From: Rugalucina vietnamica | Lineage: Eukaryota; Mollusca; Bivalvia; Lucinida; Lucinidae | Assembly (NCBI GenBank): GCA_964017185.1 | Contig: OZ024870.1 | Location: 61,048,812-61,112,811, forward strand | Length of the DNA: 64,000 nt | Reading direction: 5' to 3' | In this document: positions 53,917 through 64,000 of the stretch, in pieces | Layout of the letters: each line of letters begins with the position of its first letter | Numbering within the stretch: the stretch's first letter is position 1 | Notes under the pieces: model-generated | What the model was told of the DNA's origin: nothing | Databases searched by the model: none | The model's input: the letters and a program-made list of their open reading frames with translations, nothing else | Program-made: the position numbers and the translations under genes

Positions 53917-56900
53917 CTACTCCCCCCTCGGACAAAGTTCGTCCCGAACTTTAAATAATGTATGAAACCTACATTTCAAGAAAATGACATAAACAGTGAT
54001 AACCAGTGAAACAGTAGTTTTACAAAAGAAATAGTGCAAGTCACCTTCTCTCAGTTTGTTTAGATTAGTAAAAACACCCAATCAAATTGCTCCTATTACC
54101 CTAAGATAATGGCATTACTTTTTCAATAATTACAACACTGCACAACATATACGATATTGCAATGACAGTCATGTACATGATAGGATCTGATAATAAGCTC
54201 ATCCAATTGATACATACAGTCTTTAAGGCATATGACTTGGATGTCAACAAAAAGTCACAATAGCTACATTTTAAACAAGCAAATATGATAACGAGACATT
54301 CTCGACAAGAGATGAAATAATCTTTAAGCTTGATGCAAAAATTAAGTAATCATGCTGATTTAAAAAAAAATAATTTTACACATATACATGTCAATTAATA
54401 CTACTCAAAACAATCAGAATACAAGTACACATAGATTATAAGTATGATTTTCTAATAGACCAATAGCCACAAATAATAAGACAAGATGCAAAACACTGAT
54501 CTAGACCTCAAACAGTTTCTTTGATCAGACAATCACTGACTTCAGATTACAGAAAACTCTGAACATGCAAAATTCTCATTTGAATAGAAATGCATAAATG
54601 TCTATGATTAATAATTTCTATAACATAGAATTTGAGATTGACATTGATGATAATTCAGCTTTGATAAGATCAGTATCATGTCAGCTTGTTTTACAATTGC
54701 ATAATAAAACCAGACATAAATGCATTCATTCTGCAGTTTTTAAACATACACAGTGCTTACATGCCATGGGTATTAACTTGTGATTTCAAAATAAAAGTGG
54801 AATTTGTCAGTACATTATGGTATCATAAGAAAAATATTCTAGTTTGTGTCACCTAAACACCGGTCGAAATAAGAAAATGACATGAATATATGATCCGATT
54901 CACCGAGCACCACTTAGCGGTCATGCAGTCCAGTGCTGCTGGGAAAATCAGACCCATGATTGCTATTGATCACATTTCATTCATTCATAAAAACGCTTTA
55001 TACTCAGAAATAATATGTCCGTACAATTTCAACCACGTCTAAATCTGAACACTTTACCAACGTACAGATACTGTCCTTGCACATCTAATGATCTTAAAAT
55101 TTTACCTTTAACCCTGTCCTTGAAATTATTTCATACACTGTTCTAGTCATTTCAACATGTGACACCAAACCTGAATAATCTATGACATTAATGATCACAG
55201 TAAATTGTCATTCTATTATATAAAGTGCATGTATCTACTTTGCTGACACTAGTCCAGAATATTGATAAATCATTCACAAATGTCACTTGATTCACTAGTT
55301 CTAACAATTTTTGTCACATATTAAATTGCTGAAGATGAAGGGTCCCAGGAGGGAACCTTGGCATACCATACATTCTTTACCCTCCTCTGATGGGTTTCTT
55401 CTGGAGTAGTTCTTCTTCAGAAAATTAACATCTTGGATAGACAAACTCGTATGAGCAACTTCTGGTGTAAAATAAAATGGGCATCTTCCAAGATAAAAGG
55501 ACCAGTAATACCCTCATTAGCCCAATAAAAAATCCACCCTTTGTTTAGAAGTAAAATTTGATTTGATTTCACACAGGACATTTAATTTGTAGCATCCATT
55601 TATACAGGACTGACATACCTCAATCTGCTTGACTCTCTGCTACTGCTTGCGACAAAACAATGAGTACCTCTCACATACCCATTTTTATAACCCAATCCAT
55701 TTCACACTTAGAAGAATTTGAGTCCTTGGCCATTGAACCCCATTCTTAACTTCTATCGATGGTACCCCAACGACTTATTGGCATTGCAGCGGGATCTTTC
55801 AACATCTCACATACGGTAGGACACCCGTCATAGGTGTTCCTCCAGTCTCGATTACTTTCAACGACGGAAATTTCACTCTTTTTCAACTTTTCACTTAAAC
55901 ATAATTGGATTGTCTCCCTTAGACCAATTCTCATTGCTGTCTGGATTGAATAGTCCTGAATAAAAGGATATAAGATGTAATCCACCTCTTAGAGCCCAAA
56001 AATAAATAAACCAAAATCACTCCTATTGTACCAATCCCGTACAACCTACATAAAATAAATTGGCTCCTCCCCAACTCGCTGTAGGGATCTCCCTTGCCGC
56101 CCGCGGCTATCCTCTACTTCCCCGAGTACGAGCCCGTTTCCACACTCCACACTCGCTGTAGCCTGGGTCTCTGCCCGCCGGCCTTTATCCACTACCATGT
56201 CGGTTCCATGGGTTGCGCAAGCCCATCCGATGTAGGGATCCCTCCCGTAACTTGGCTACCCTCTACAGCCACGAGTGTATAAAATAAAAATAAAAATAAC
56301 TTCACCACTACTTGGTGACCCAGCCCCCATGGGCTATCATCTATCTCCAATATGGCTCTAAGAGTAAAACATCTAACTTCGGTTGATTTCTTGTTCCCCT
56401 GTTCTCTCCCCTGTTATTTATATACAAAATTTAATAACTAAGCATAGCCAAATTTACAACAAGACAAGACATGGCTTTTGTTTTTGATTAACTTCTGGTG
56501 CCCTAGAAGAGTTGGGCTGACTGGCAATGGGTTGTGTCTCCAACCTTGACCTGGGACTAAACAAAATGTGAATATATGTGTGTACATAACGTTTCTTGTT
56601 TACATGTGAACCCAAATCCTATTGATAACTATACTTGTTCATCTTCTGTAACCGTTATAAAGGTATCTTCTATGACTGGTAATGTCATATCATCTGGGTT
56701 CAACATCTCAACTGTTAATTCACATCTGAAATTCGTAAACATGATACAATTTTGATTGTGAAGCTCCCAGGGTTTTTTTTTGTTTTTGTTTTTCTTATCA
56801 CAGGGGGTTCCCATCACTATAGAAGTAGCTTCTAGGTTTATAATTATGAACACCATGGAAAATATTCACAGTTTTCTAAACTAACAGAATTTTAAAACAG

Positions 56901-57023
56901 CACATCCTATTCTCAGAATTTGAAATCACTTTCAACGTAATGGTAGCCGAATGTCTGTACCAGAAAATTCCTGCCGAGCTCTCAGAACTGGAATCTAATC
57001 GAAATCTGCACCGCTGCCACCAG
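53917..57023 (-). other. Interior of the LTR element, non-coding
   Basis: Mostly AT-rich without long ORFs. At 56075-56280 there are about three degenerate 65-85 bp units with 'tgtagggatc(t/c)c' and 'ggctatcctctac'. A 79-codon minus-strand open frame (55985-55746) with a GTG first codon has no recognised similarity and is not called as a gene. Confidence 0.7.
57010..57023 (-). other. Primer-binding site complementary to tRNA-Leu
   Basis: The minus strand reads C then TGGTGGCAGCGGTG just inside the 5' LTR. It is complementary to the 3' end of animal tRNA-Leu(AAG/CAG-type) genes ending CACCGCTGCCA plus the added CCA; the tRNA match is from memory of the tRNA sequence. Confidence 0.75.
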
Positions 57024-57956
57024 TGTAACATCCTTTTGGCCGGGGGTGGTATGGGGTTAAAGGTTGCCCATGTTTTCTGGTACATAAATAAACACTGAGA
57101 ATGATTTCAGATAATTCTTGGTTTAATCAGAAAACTAGAATAAGGTTCCTTGTTGGTGTGAATCACATAAACTACAGCAAATCCGTGGCTATAGGTCATA
57201 GATACTGTTCAATGAATCCTCAGGGTAGGGTAGTGTGGCTTCACTAAGTGGGTGGGGTAACCACGCTAACTAAAAGTCACAACAATCGAGATTTAAACGC
57301 ACAAAATCCACGAAATGTAATGATTATTAATGTAAAGTCTCTCGCCAGTATGAATTTCAGTATAACTTTCCTTAAATGTTGTCCAACTAAAGCATAAAGT
57401 GTTTTTAAGTAATTTCCATAACACGAAACGTAGAATGAATGACCGCCACAGACGAAAGCTGGAGACACAACCCTCCAAAACTGGTCGCCCTCGCGCTATT
57501 TATATGAACACGACCTAAAGGGGCGGGGCGAGTCGCCTGGTCGCGACTCACCGGAAGGTCACAGGCGACGCAGTTCAACGAGTCGCCTGGTCGAGTTGAC
57601 CAGGTCACGTGACAGGTCTTGACCCGGAAGGCGTCGCATTTGAGGTCGGCGCAGAACGATGTGCACTCGAAACCGAAAGTAAAACAATCTGTCAATTACA
57701 CGAAGCAAATTCAACCGCGATTTCCAGCGAAAATAAAAGGAAAACGAAACAAATTGACGAAGGGATAATTGCATAAACATGGAATCGATCGACCGATGAA
57801 GTGCCAATGGCTAACTTGACGCGAATCGGACAAAATACACAAAAATACAGGTGAGGCGAAGCGAACCGCGAAAACTAATGACAATAACAACTTTGACGGT
57901 AAATTACACAACGAAAACAGCATCAATCAGAACGCGAATAGCTCGAGATCGCTACA
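57024..57956 (-). repeat. 5' LTR
   Basis: Same 933 bp as 52984-53916 with six substitutions (about 99.4 percent identity). The TATA-like motif is at 57497-57505 on the minus strand. Confidence 0.95.
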
Positions 57957-58307
57957 ATATTAAGTCAGAACAGATATAAAATCCAAACGATAATGCTATT
58001 ATTAATGTAGACTGGATAATTTAGCATGTTCTGATATAGAAAAAAATGAAAGAATTAATAACAGGATTATGTAAAATTGACATTAATCATAAATTTTGAA
58101 CATGTTTTATTGGTGAGTAAATACGAAACTGACATACAAGAATGTTGACCTTATGGCAAAGATTCTTGACCCCTTCTATAGAGACCCTGCCCTAAATCAC
58201 CGGATTCTTTTTAGCTTTTATTTATATGAATACTAACACTCTTCTTTCACTGTACAAATTTATTCCACCTATTTGTTCAAACTTTTAGTTTCAGCTAAGC
58301 CCCTTTA

Positions 58308-58376
58308 GCACTTGGTAATACGGAACTACCTACTGAAGTCCTCAATAGAGGTTGAGAAGTAATAGAAGAAAGAAAG
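58308..58376 (+). repeat. Dispersed repeat, second copy of 44337-44402
   Basis: 'gcacttggtaatacggaact' ... 'gaagtcctcaatagaggtt' with a gaaagaaag tail. Confidence 0.7.
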
Positions 58377-58607
58377 ACATCTCTAAAATGCTCATTATTC
58401 AATTGGACCTCAATATTTTGCCAGAATAATTTGTAACCTCATTTGTGCAATATATACACATCCAATGTTGTATGCATGCTCACTGTCTCAGAGATTACTC
58501 AGATTACCTGGGCTGCCTCCCCTACTATGTGACAAAAGTGTCAATCTTGTATGACATATTAATCATAATGCAATTTCTTCAAAATGTCTTTCATTTCTTT
58601 GTTGTAG

Positions 58608-58675
58608 TTGTTCTACTCATTTTTCAAGTCTTTGGTAGGAAAAGATGTGGTGGTGGAGCTGAAAAATGATCTCAG
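58608..58675 (+). CDS. LSM2: LSM2 exon 2
   Basis: Acceptor ttgttgtag, donor gtaaaa. 22 codons plus two bases of a Ser codon. Confidence 0.95.
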
Positions 58676-60647
58676 GTAAAAAAATCAATAAATGAGCCGC
58701 CTCGTGGGAAAACCAACAATGTGGTTTCCGAACAGGTCTGACACAAACCGACCTGTACAAGCACAGAAAAGAGCTAGAAGCTTGAAATTTTGGATTTAAG
58801 TAGAAGAGGAATTGTACTATCCGAGTAGCGAAAACAAAGGCGCTGATCAGCTTCGCGGTTACCGCGAAGCTGATCTGTGTCTTTGTTTTCGCATATGCAA
58901 ATTGTTGGTTTTCCCACGAGGCGGCTCAAATAATAAATTATTCTATGATTTAGATGTATCAAACTTTGGCTAAAATATGCAGAAGATATTGCAGCCCAAT
59001 TTCTTGTTTTAACTTCTAGTTCAATATTTAAGTTTTCTTAACTGATGGATTTCCATTTTGGGCAAAGATTCATTACCAAAGACTATAAAACATGGGCTTC
59101 GTAAATGGGGCTAAGCTATTTGCCTTGTAATGCAGGAATTTTGAATTCAATCAGAGACTACTATGATGTCCATTCTTTTGGGTGAAATTTTAACGCAGGC
59201 CCTGTCTCCAAACATGTATGTCCTTAACACTTTAATAACAGATAAAGGGGTTGAAAATCATAACCTGCTTTAAATGTAGTTGTTCTTAAAGAAGAGCTGG
59301 TTCATTTCTTCTCTAGAAGCCTGCTTCATGTCATAAATCAAGGCAGTGAGGCAGGAAAGAGAGATCATGTCTCTGAATGACCTTAGTTGTTGGTAGGACA
59401 TAAACATGGACTCCTGATTAATTACCTTTTACAGTATTTGCGGTACCTTACACTCAGTAGACCAGTTTCTCAATATCAAACTAACAGACATCAGTGTAAC
59501 AGATCCAGACAAATATCCACATATGGTGAGTTCATCAGGGTAGCGTGTCTTTGGAATGTATAGCCACTTTATATGGTAAAACTTGGGTGTTCAGAAGTAA
59601 ACATTTTTTATTTCATGCGGACCTATGTACCCACATTCTATGTTTTGAGCAAAAAAAATATATATATATAGACAAAATTTTTGAAAATTCTCATTTTTTT
59701 CCTATGTCACTATGCATTGTATAGGCATGTTTTCGTAATGTACAAAGTAGAAAAATCAATTTAAGCTGTTCTGTGTCATAGAAAAAATAAAATTAACTAA
59801 AATAGAACTAAATTAACACTGAGGTACTTATACTGAGAAAACATAACATAAGCCAATTGAGCAGCTATTTCCCAAACAGGCAGCCACTCAGTTACCCAAA
59901 CTTAACTAAAATTATGAAAACGCATATAAGGTGCAAACCCAAACTTAACTAAAATTATGAAAACGCATATAAGGTGCAAACAGCATTTTGTATAGAGGAA
60001 TAATCTGATTATCCTTAAGCTCACCCTGATATGAGCCGCGACGTGAGAAAACCAATCTTCAGGGTTTCCGAACAGGTCCGACACAAACCGAGCTGTATGA
60101 GCACAGAAGATGGCTAGAGGCTGGAAATTTTGGATTTAAGAGGAAGAGGAATTGTACTATTCGAGTAATGAATACAAACGCGCTGACAGCTTCGCAGTTA
60201 CTGCGAACTCGGAAGCTGGTTTGTGCCTTTGTTTTCTCCTAGGCAAAAATTCTGTTTTCTCATGATGCGGCTCATATGAGCAATTGCCAACAGATTTGGA
60301 AGCACTGAAGTGAAACATATTGTTTCTACATTACTTAATATAAGTTGCTGTGTAAAACTGTGAGCAGAAAAGATATTTAAAATAATTTGTCTGCCTCTTC
60401 ATGAAATATTCAGCTTTCATCAAAACTCTTGAAACTGTTTTATCAGCTTTTAAATGAATATTTCTAAAATTCTTACATTTCTTGTAACTTTTAAATCCAT
60501 ATTCTGTCTCTATTTCAGTTATCAGTAAAGAACTGTTTTATCCGAGGCTCTGTTGTACGATATGTCCAACTTCCGGCAGATGAATGTGACACACAGCTAT
60601 TACAGGATGCAGCCAGAAAAGAAGCAGCACAAAATAAACAGAGATGA
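58608..60647 (+). CDS. LSM2: U6 snRNA-associated Sm-like protein LSm2
   Basis: Three exons (58608-58675, 59435-59525, 60519-60647) join in frame through GT..AG introns. They give 95 residues after the missing initiator Met, against 95 in total for the human protein. LSm2 is a subunit of the heteroheptameric LSm2-8 ring that binds the U6 snRNA 3' end in the nucleus, and of the LSm1-7 ring that activates mRNA decapping in the cytoplasm. The Sm fold is complete: LFYSFFKSLVGKDVVVELKNDLS, then ICGTLHSVDQFLNIKLTDISV (Sm1, with the RNA-contacting D-x-x-x-N), then the IRGSVVRYV Sm2 motif. The tail is ADECDTQLLQDAARKEAAQNKQR. Exon 1 should hold the 5' UTR and just ATG; not located. The gene carries family A MITEs in its first recognised intron, last recognised intron and 3' flank. 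Confidence 0.95.
58694..58927 (-). mobile_element. Hairpin MITE, family A, reverse orientation
   Basis: gagccgcctcgtgggaaaac ... gaggcggctc termini, inner GATCAGCTTCGCGGT palindrome. Flanking AAAT duplicated (58690-58693, 58928-58931). It starts 18 bp after the LSM2 exon 2 donor. Confidence 0.92.
59435..59525 (+). CDS. LSM2: LSM2 exon 3
   Basis: Acceptor ttttacag, donor gtgagt. Encodes (S)ICGTLHSVDQ..KYPHM and ends on a codon boundary. Confidence 0.95.
59815..59990 (+). repeat. Dispersed repeat with an internal tandem duplication
   Basis: Homologous to 38855-39010. The phrase 'cccaaacttaactaaaatta' + 'tgaaaacgcatataaggtgc' occurs twice in a row (from 59896 and 59938). Confidence 0.8.
60033..60273 (-). 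mobile_element. Hairpin MITE, family A, reverse orientation
   Basis: gagccgcgac ... tgcggctc ends, decayed inner palindrome. ATAT duplicated at 60029-60032 and 60274-60277. Confidence 0.88.
60519..60647 (+). CDS. LSM2: LSM2 terminal exon
   Basis: Acceptor tctatttcag. Encodes LSVKNCFIRGSVVRYVQLPADE.. to the TGA at 60645-60647. Confidence 0.97.
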   Translation, partial: LSVKNCFIRGSVVRYVQLPADECDTQLLQDAARKEAAQNKQR

Positions 60648-60773
60648 TATAATTATTACATTATTTTCTTAGAAAAATTACTTTCAAAAAGTGACTGTTG
60701 GAGCCTTTGAAATGAGCTCCGGTGATAATTTAGATTTTTTTGGCCACTGTCAATGTGGGTAATACTGGTACTA

Positions 60774-60779
60774 AATAAA
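60774..60779 (+). promoter_or_regulatory. LSM2: LSM2 polyadenylation signal AATAAA
   Basis: First AATAAA after the stop, 127 nt downstream. It abuts a family A MITE starting at about 60783. Confidence 0.65.
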
Positions 60780-60782
60780 TAT

Positions 60783-61027
60783 AGCCCCTACGCAAGAAAT
60801 TCAGTCTTCAGGGTTTCCAACCAGGTCTGACACAAACCAGCCTGTGCAGCTATAGAAGATGGCTAAACGCTTGAATTTTTCGGATTTTAGAAAAGGGGAA
60901 TTGTACTATCCGTGTAGTGAAAACAGAGGCGCAGATCAGCTTTGCAGTTACTGCAAAGCTGATCTGAAAGCTGATCTGTGCCTTGTTTTCACATAGGCAG
61001 AAGTCCGGTTTTCTCATGATGCAGCTC
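60783..61027 (-). mobile_element. Hairpin MITE, family A, diverged
   Basis: Contains 'caggtctgacacaaaccag', an inner palindrome around 'gatcagctttgcagttactg' and a duplicated 'gctgatct'. Right end gcagctc; AATA flanks both ends approximately. Confidence 0.8.
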
Positions 61028-61075
61028 AATACATGTAGTGTCAGTTGGGCCAGATAAAATCTGTGCCATTCTACA

Positions 61076-61307
61076 GAGCCATTGGAGCTATGCAAGAAAG
61101 TGTTCTTTGGGGTTTTGGCAAGGTTAGGTGCAAACCAGTCTGTACAGTCGCATATGAAGCTTGACACTTCAGATTTAAGAAGTTAAATCTGAAGAGGGAT
61201 TGTAGTCCTTCAAGCAGAAACAAAGATGCTGATCAGCTTTGCAGTTACTGCACAGCAATCTGTGTTTTTGTATATGCTAAAAGCAAGTTTATTTCATGAT
61301 GCAGCTT
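61076..61307 (-). mobile_element. Hairpin MITE, family A, strongly degenerate
   Basis: The order of the family A phrases is kept (gcaaaccagtctgtacag, then tcagctttgcagttactg, then catgatgcagct) with many changes. Confidence 0.6.
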
Positions 61308-61532
61308 CAATGTAGCTTGATGTAAGAATCATTTCTTATCAAGTGACAAAGCTACAAGAAGCCATATGATTCTAGTGAGACCAACCCAGGCTCCAAGCTT
61401 CTTATTCGAGCCATGTAGTGATAAAAGCTGTCTCTCTTATGACCAGATTCGACGCAATGAGGCTTGGAATCTCAGATTCACAGATAGAGTTTCAAGTTAT
61501 TATGTATGTATCTTTATGGCTGAGTGATAAAT

Positions 61533-61766
61533 GAGCCGCCTCATGGGAAAACCAACAATTTGCATAGGTGAAAACAAAGACGCAGATCAGCTTCGCGGTA
61601 ACCGCGAAGCTGATCAGCGCCTTTGTTTTCGCTACACGGATAGTACAATTCCTCTACTTTCTAAATCCAAAATTTGCAGCCTCTAACCATGCACTGTGAC
61701 TGTACAGCCCGGTTTGTGTCAGACCTGTTCGGAAACCACATTGTTGGTTTTCCCACGAGGCGGCTC
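61533..61766 (+). mobile_element. Hairpin MITE, family A, well preserved
   Basis: gagccgcctcatgggaaaac ... gaggcggctc ends with perfect inner palindrome arms. AAAT duplicated (61529-61532, 61767-61770). The best reference copy in the window. Confidence 0.95.
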
Positions 61767-61790
61767 AAATGTCGCTGATTTCATTACCAC

Positions 61791-63705
61791 TTTTTAGCTC
61801 ACCTGAGCCGAAGGCTCACAGGTGAGCTTATAGTATACCCATGCTCCGTCGTCCGTCCGTCGTCCACAATTTCAAAGATCTTCTCCTCTGAAACCGCTTG
61901 GCCAATCAAAGCCAAACTTCATGTGGAGCATCCTTAGGAAGGGGGAACGAAAGTTTATATAAATGGTCCAGGTCACATGACCAAGATGGCCGCCATGGCT
62001 ATAAATAGCAAAAACCTTTAAACATCTTCTTCTCCAGAACCAGAAGGCCTATGATCTTGAAACTTGGTGTGAAGCATCAGGGACAGGAGCTCTACAAAGT
62101 TTATATAAATCATGACCTTGGGATGACCTTATTTTACCGCAAGGTCAACTTAGGTCGCCAATGCATTTGAATGGGAAAAAATGGTAAAATGCTATTTAAT
62201 GGGTAAAACTTACTGGGAATAGGCAAATGGACAGAAGATTAATGTTAATGGAAAATTTTAGCCCCTGGGGGGTTGTCTGCCCCTGCCCCGGGGCTATATA
62301 CATGTATATGACCATAATATTCAAACGTCTTCTTCTTTGAAACCGCTAAGCCAATCAAAGCCAAACTTCATGTGGAGCATCCTTGGGAAGGGGGAATGAA
62401 AGTTTATATAAATGGTCAAGGTCACATGACCAAGATGGCCGCCATGGCTATAAATAGCAAAAACGTTTAAAAATCTTCTTCTTCAGAACCAGAAGGCCTA
62501 TGATTTTGAAACTTGGTGTGAAGCATCTGTGAATGGAGCTCTACAAAGTTTATATAAATCATGACCCTGGGATGACCTTGACCTATTTTACGGCAAGGTC
62601 AACTTAGGTCTCCCATGCATTGGAATGGGAAAAAATAGGAAAATGTAATTAAATGGCAGAAAACTTGCTAGAAATGAGCAAATGGACAGAAGATTTATGT
62701 TTAAGAAAATATTTTGGGCCCAGGGGGTTGTCTGCCCCTGCCCCTGCCCCGGATATGACCATAATATTGAAACATCTTCTTCTCTGAAACCGCTAGGCCA
62801 ATCAAAGCCAAACTTTTTGTGGAGCATCCTTAGGAAAAGGGAATGAAAGTTTGTATAAATGGTTGAGGTCACATGACCAAGATGGCCACCATGGCTATAA
62901 ATAGCAAAAATCTTTAAAAATCTTCTTCTTCAGAACCAGAAGGCCTATGATTTTGAAACTTGGTATGAAGCACCTGGGAATAGAGCTCTACAAAGTTTAT
63001 ATAAATCATGACCCTGGGATGACCTTGACCTATTTTACGGCAAGGTCAACTTAGGTCACCCATGCATTTGAATGGGAAAAAATAGGAAAATGTCATGTAA
63101 TGGCAGAAAACTTGCTAGGAATGAGCAAATGGACAGAAGATTTATGCATATGAAAATATTGTAGGCCCAGGGGTTGTCTGCCCCTGCCCCGGAGCTATAT
63201 ACATGTAGATGACCATAATATTCAAACAGCTTTTTCTCAGAAACTGCTTAGCCAATCAAAGCCAAACTTTATGTGGAGCATCCTTAGGAAGAGGAAATGA
63301 AAGTTTATATAAATGGTCAAGGTCACATGAACTTCTTCTTCAGAACCAGAAGGCCTATGATTTTGAAACTTGGCATGAAGCATTAAGGAACGGAGGTCTA
63401 CAAAATTTATATAAATCATGACACTGGGATGACCTTGACTTATTTCACGGCAAGGTCAACTTAGATCGCCCATGCATTTGAATGGAGAAAATTGTTAAGA
63501 TGTCATTTGAAGGACAAAACTTGCAGTTAATTGGCAAATGGACTGAATTTTTATGATTTAAAAAAGACTTGGACTCCAGGAGTTATTCTGACCATGCCTT
63601 AGGGTTATATACATGCATTGTACCATTTTAGTCTAACAAGTTTATTGGTACATGTATATATCTCAGGTCTCAGGTGAGCGTTTACAGGACCATTGGTCCT
63701 CTGGT
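61791..63705 (-). repeat. Array element of family D, reverse orientation, ~450-480 bp units
   Basis: It starts with the reverse terminal hairpin (tagctcacctgagccgaagg) and a GTCC microsatellite (61848-61865). About four units follow, with 'gccaatcaaagccaaacttc', 'ggtcacatgaccaagatgg' and 'ctataaatagcaaaaa'. It ends 'ggaccattggtcctctggt'. Confidence 0.9.
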
Positions 63706-64000
63706 AATCATTCTGTCATCTCAACGCTTACCGCTGTGTCATGTGTTTATTCTCAGGGTCCTCCCATTGTCAACCTACATATATCTACTGATTGACCTGT
63801 CTTTAAGAGTGAAATAGTCTTGCAAAGAAACTTAAAAGTGAATAAAAATAAACAAATAACTTTAAGGCTACAATGCTAATTCGAGGAAGTTAGTCACTAT
63901 TATGTTAAAGTTGTAGTCTGTTTTTTCACTCAGACATGCATCATATTCGCTTCTATCTTAAGGATATATACATCTGTGTTTTCATCATTCATCTGAACAG
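63706..64000. other. Unannotated sequence at the window end
   Basis: No supported exon or repeat recognised. Confidence 0.35.

Larger units (their letters stand above)
52984..57956 (-). mobile_element. Non-autonomous LTR retrotransposon, near-intact, TSD ATAT
   Basis: Two 933 bp direct LTRs bound a 3107 bp interior, flanked by ATAT at 52980-52983 and 57957-57960. LTR ends are TGTAAC..GCTACA. Orientation is minus: the purine tract gaggggggagtag lies just inside the 53916 boundary, and the primer-binding site TGGTGGCAGCGGTG lies one base inside 57024. The PBS complements 14 nt of a tRNA-Leu 3' end (..CACCGCTGCCACCA). No gag, protease, RT or integrase frame is present, so movement would need enzymes from another element. 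Confidence 0.92.

Noticed and set aside
55746..55985. 79-codon minus-strand ORF in the LTR element interior
   Set aside because: First codon is GTG, no recognised domain and no splice support; mentioned only as an open frame.

Overview
This window is eukaryotic and looks like a repeat-dense animal genome, most likely a lophotrochozoan and probably a bivalve mollusc. Genes are broken into small exons with GT..AG introns. Two deeply conserved housekeeping proteins can be read across splice junctions. Most of the remaining sequence is layered transposable elements and satellite-like arrays. The bivalve assignment is inference from repeat style; no species can be named from the sequence alone.

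Genes, left to right. (1) The 3' half of an unrecognised plus-strand gene, with three exons between 1056 and 4431, encodes a long disordered Ser/Pro/Glu-rich tail. (2) PSMB1 (20S proteasome subunit beta-1) is on the minus strand. Four exons are recognised between 21202 and 9960; the first exon (start codon and propeptide) was not found. A 9.4 kb repeat-filled intron splits the gene, and a decayed tandem copy of one exon lies 45 bp upstream of the real exon. (3) A single-exon MYND zinc-finger ORF is on the plus strand at 47686-48444. (4) LSM2 (Sm-like subunit of the LSm1-7 and LSm2-8 rings) is on the plus strand, with exons at 58608-58675, 59435-59525 and 60519-60647. Its first exon, which should carry only the start codon, was not found.

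Repeats. 11-20.8 kb is a set of nested arrays (166 bp, about 466 bp and about 151 bp units). 21.9-30.4 kb holds related arrays, including a 128 bp satellite that carries an estrogen-response-element-type palindrome in every unit. An RTE-like LINE (26771-29903) with an intact endonuclease/RT frame sits in the next array copy. 31.1-40.7 kb is a set of nested DNA elements with clear target-site duplications: two non-autonomous hAT elements, an inner 5.5 kb TIR element and an outer TIR element. 42.6-43.6 kb is a TACC-type microsatellite. 49.1-52.4 kb is a minus-strand CR1/Jockey-like LINE with an N-terminal PHD finger. 52984-57956 is a nearly intact non-autonomous LTR retrotransposon with 933 bp LTRs (6 differences), ATAT target duplications and a primer site matching tRNA-Leu. 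A hairpin MITE family of about 230 bp occurs about a dozen times. 61.8-63.7 kb is another array element in reverse orientation.

The genes do not form a functional unit with one another. The strongest signals are in the repeats: phased nuclear-receptor palindromes, a modular 3' end shared by unrelated-looking families, and the nested insertion history.
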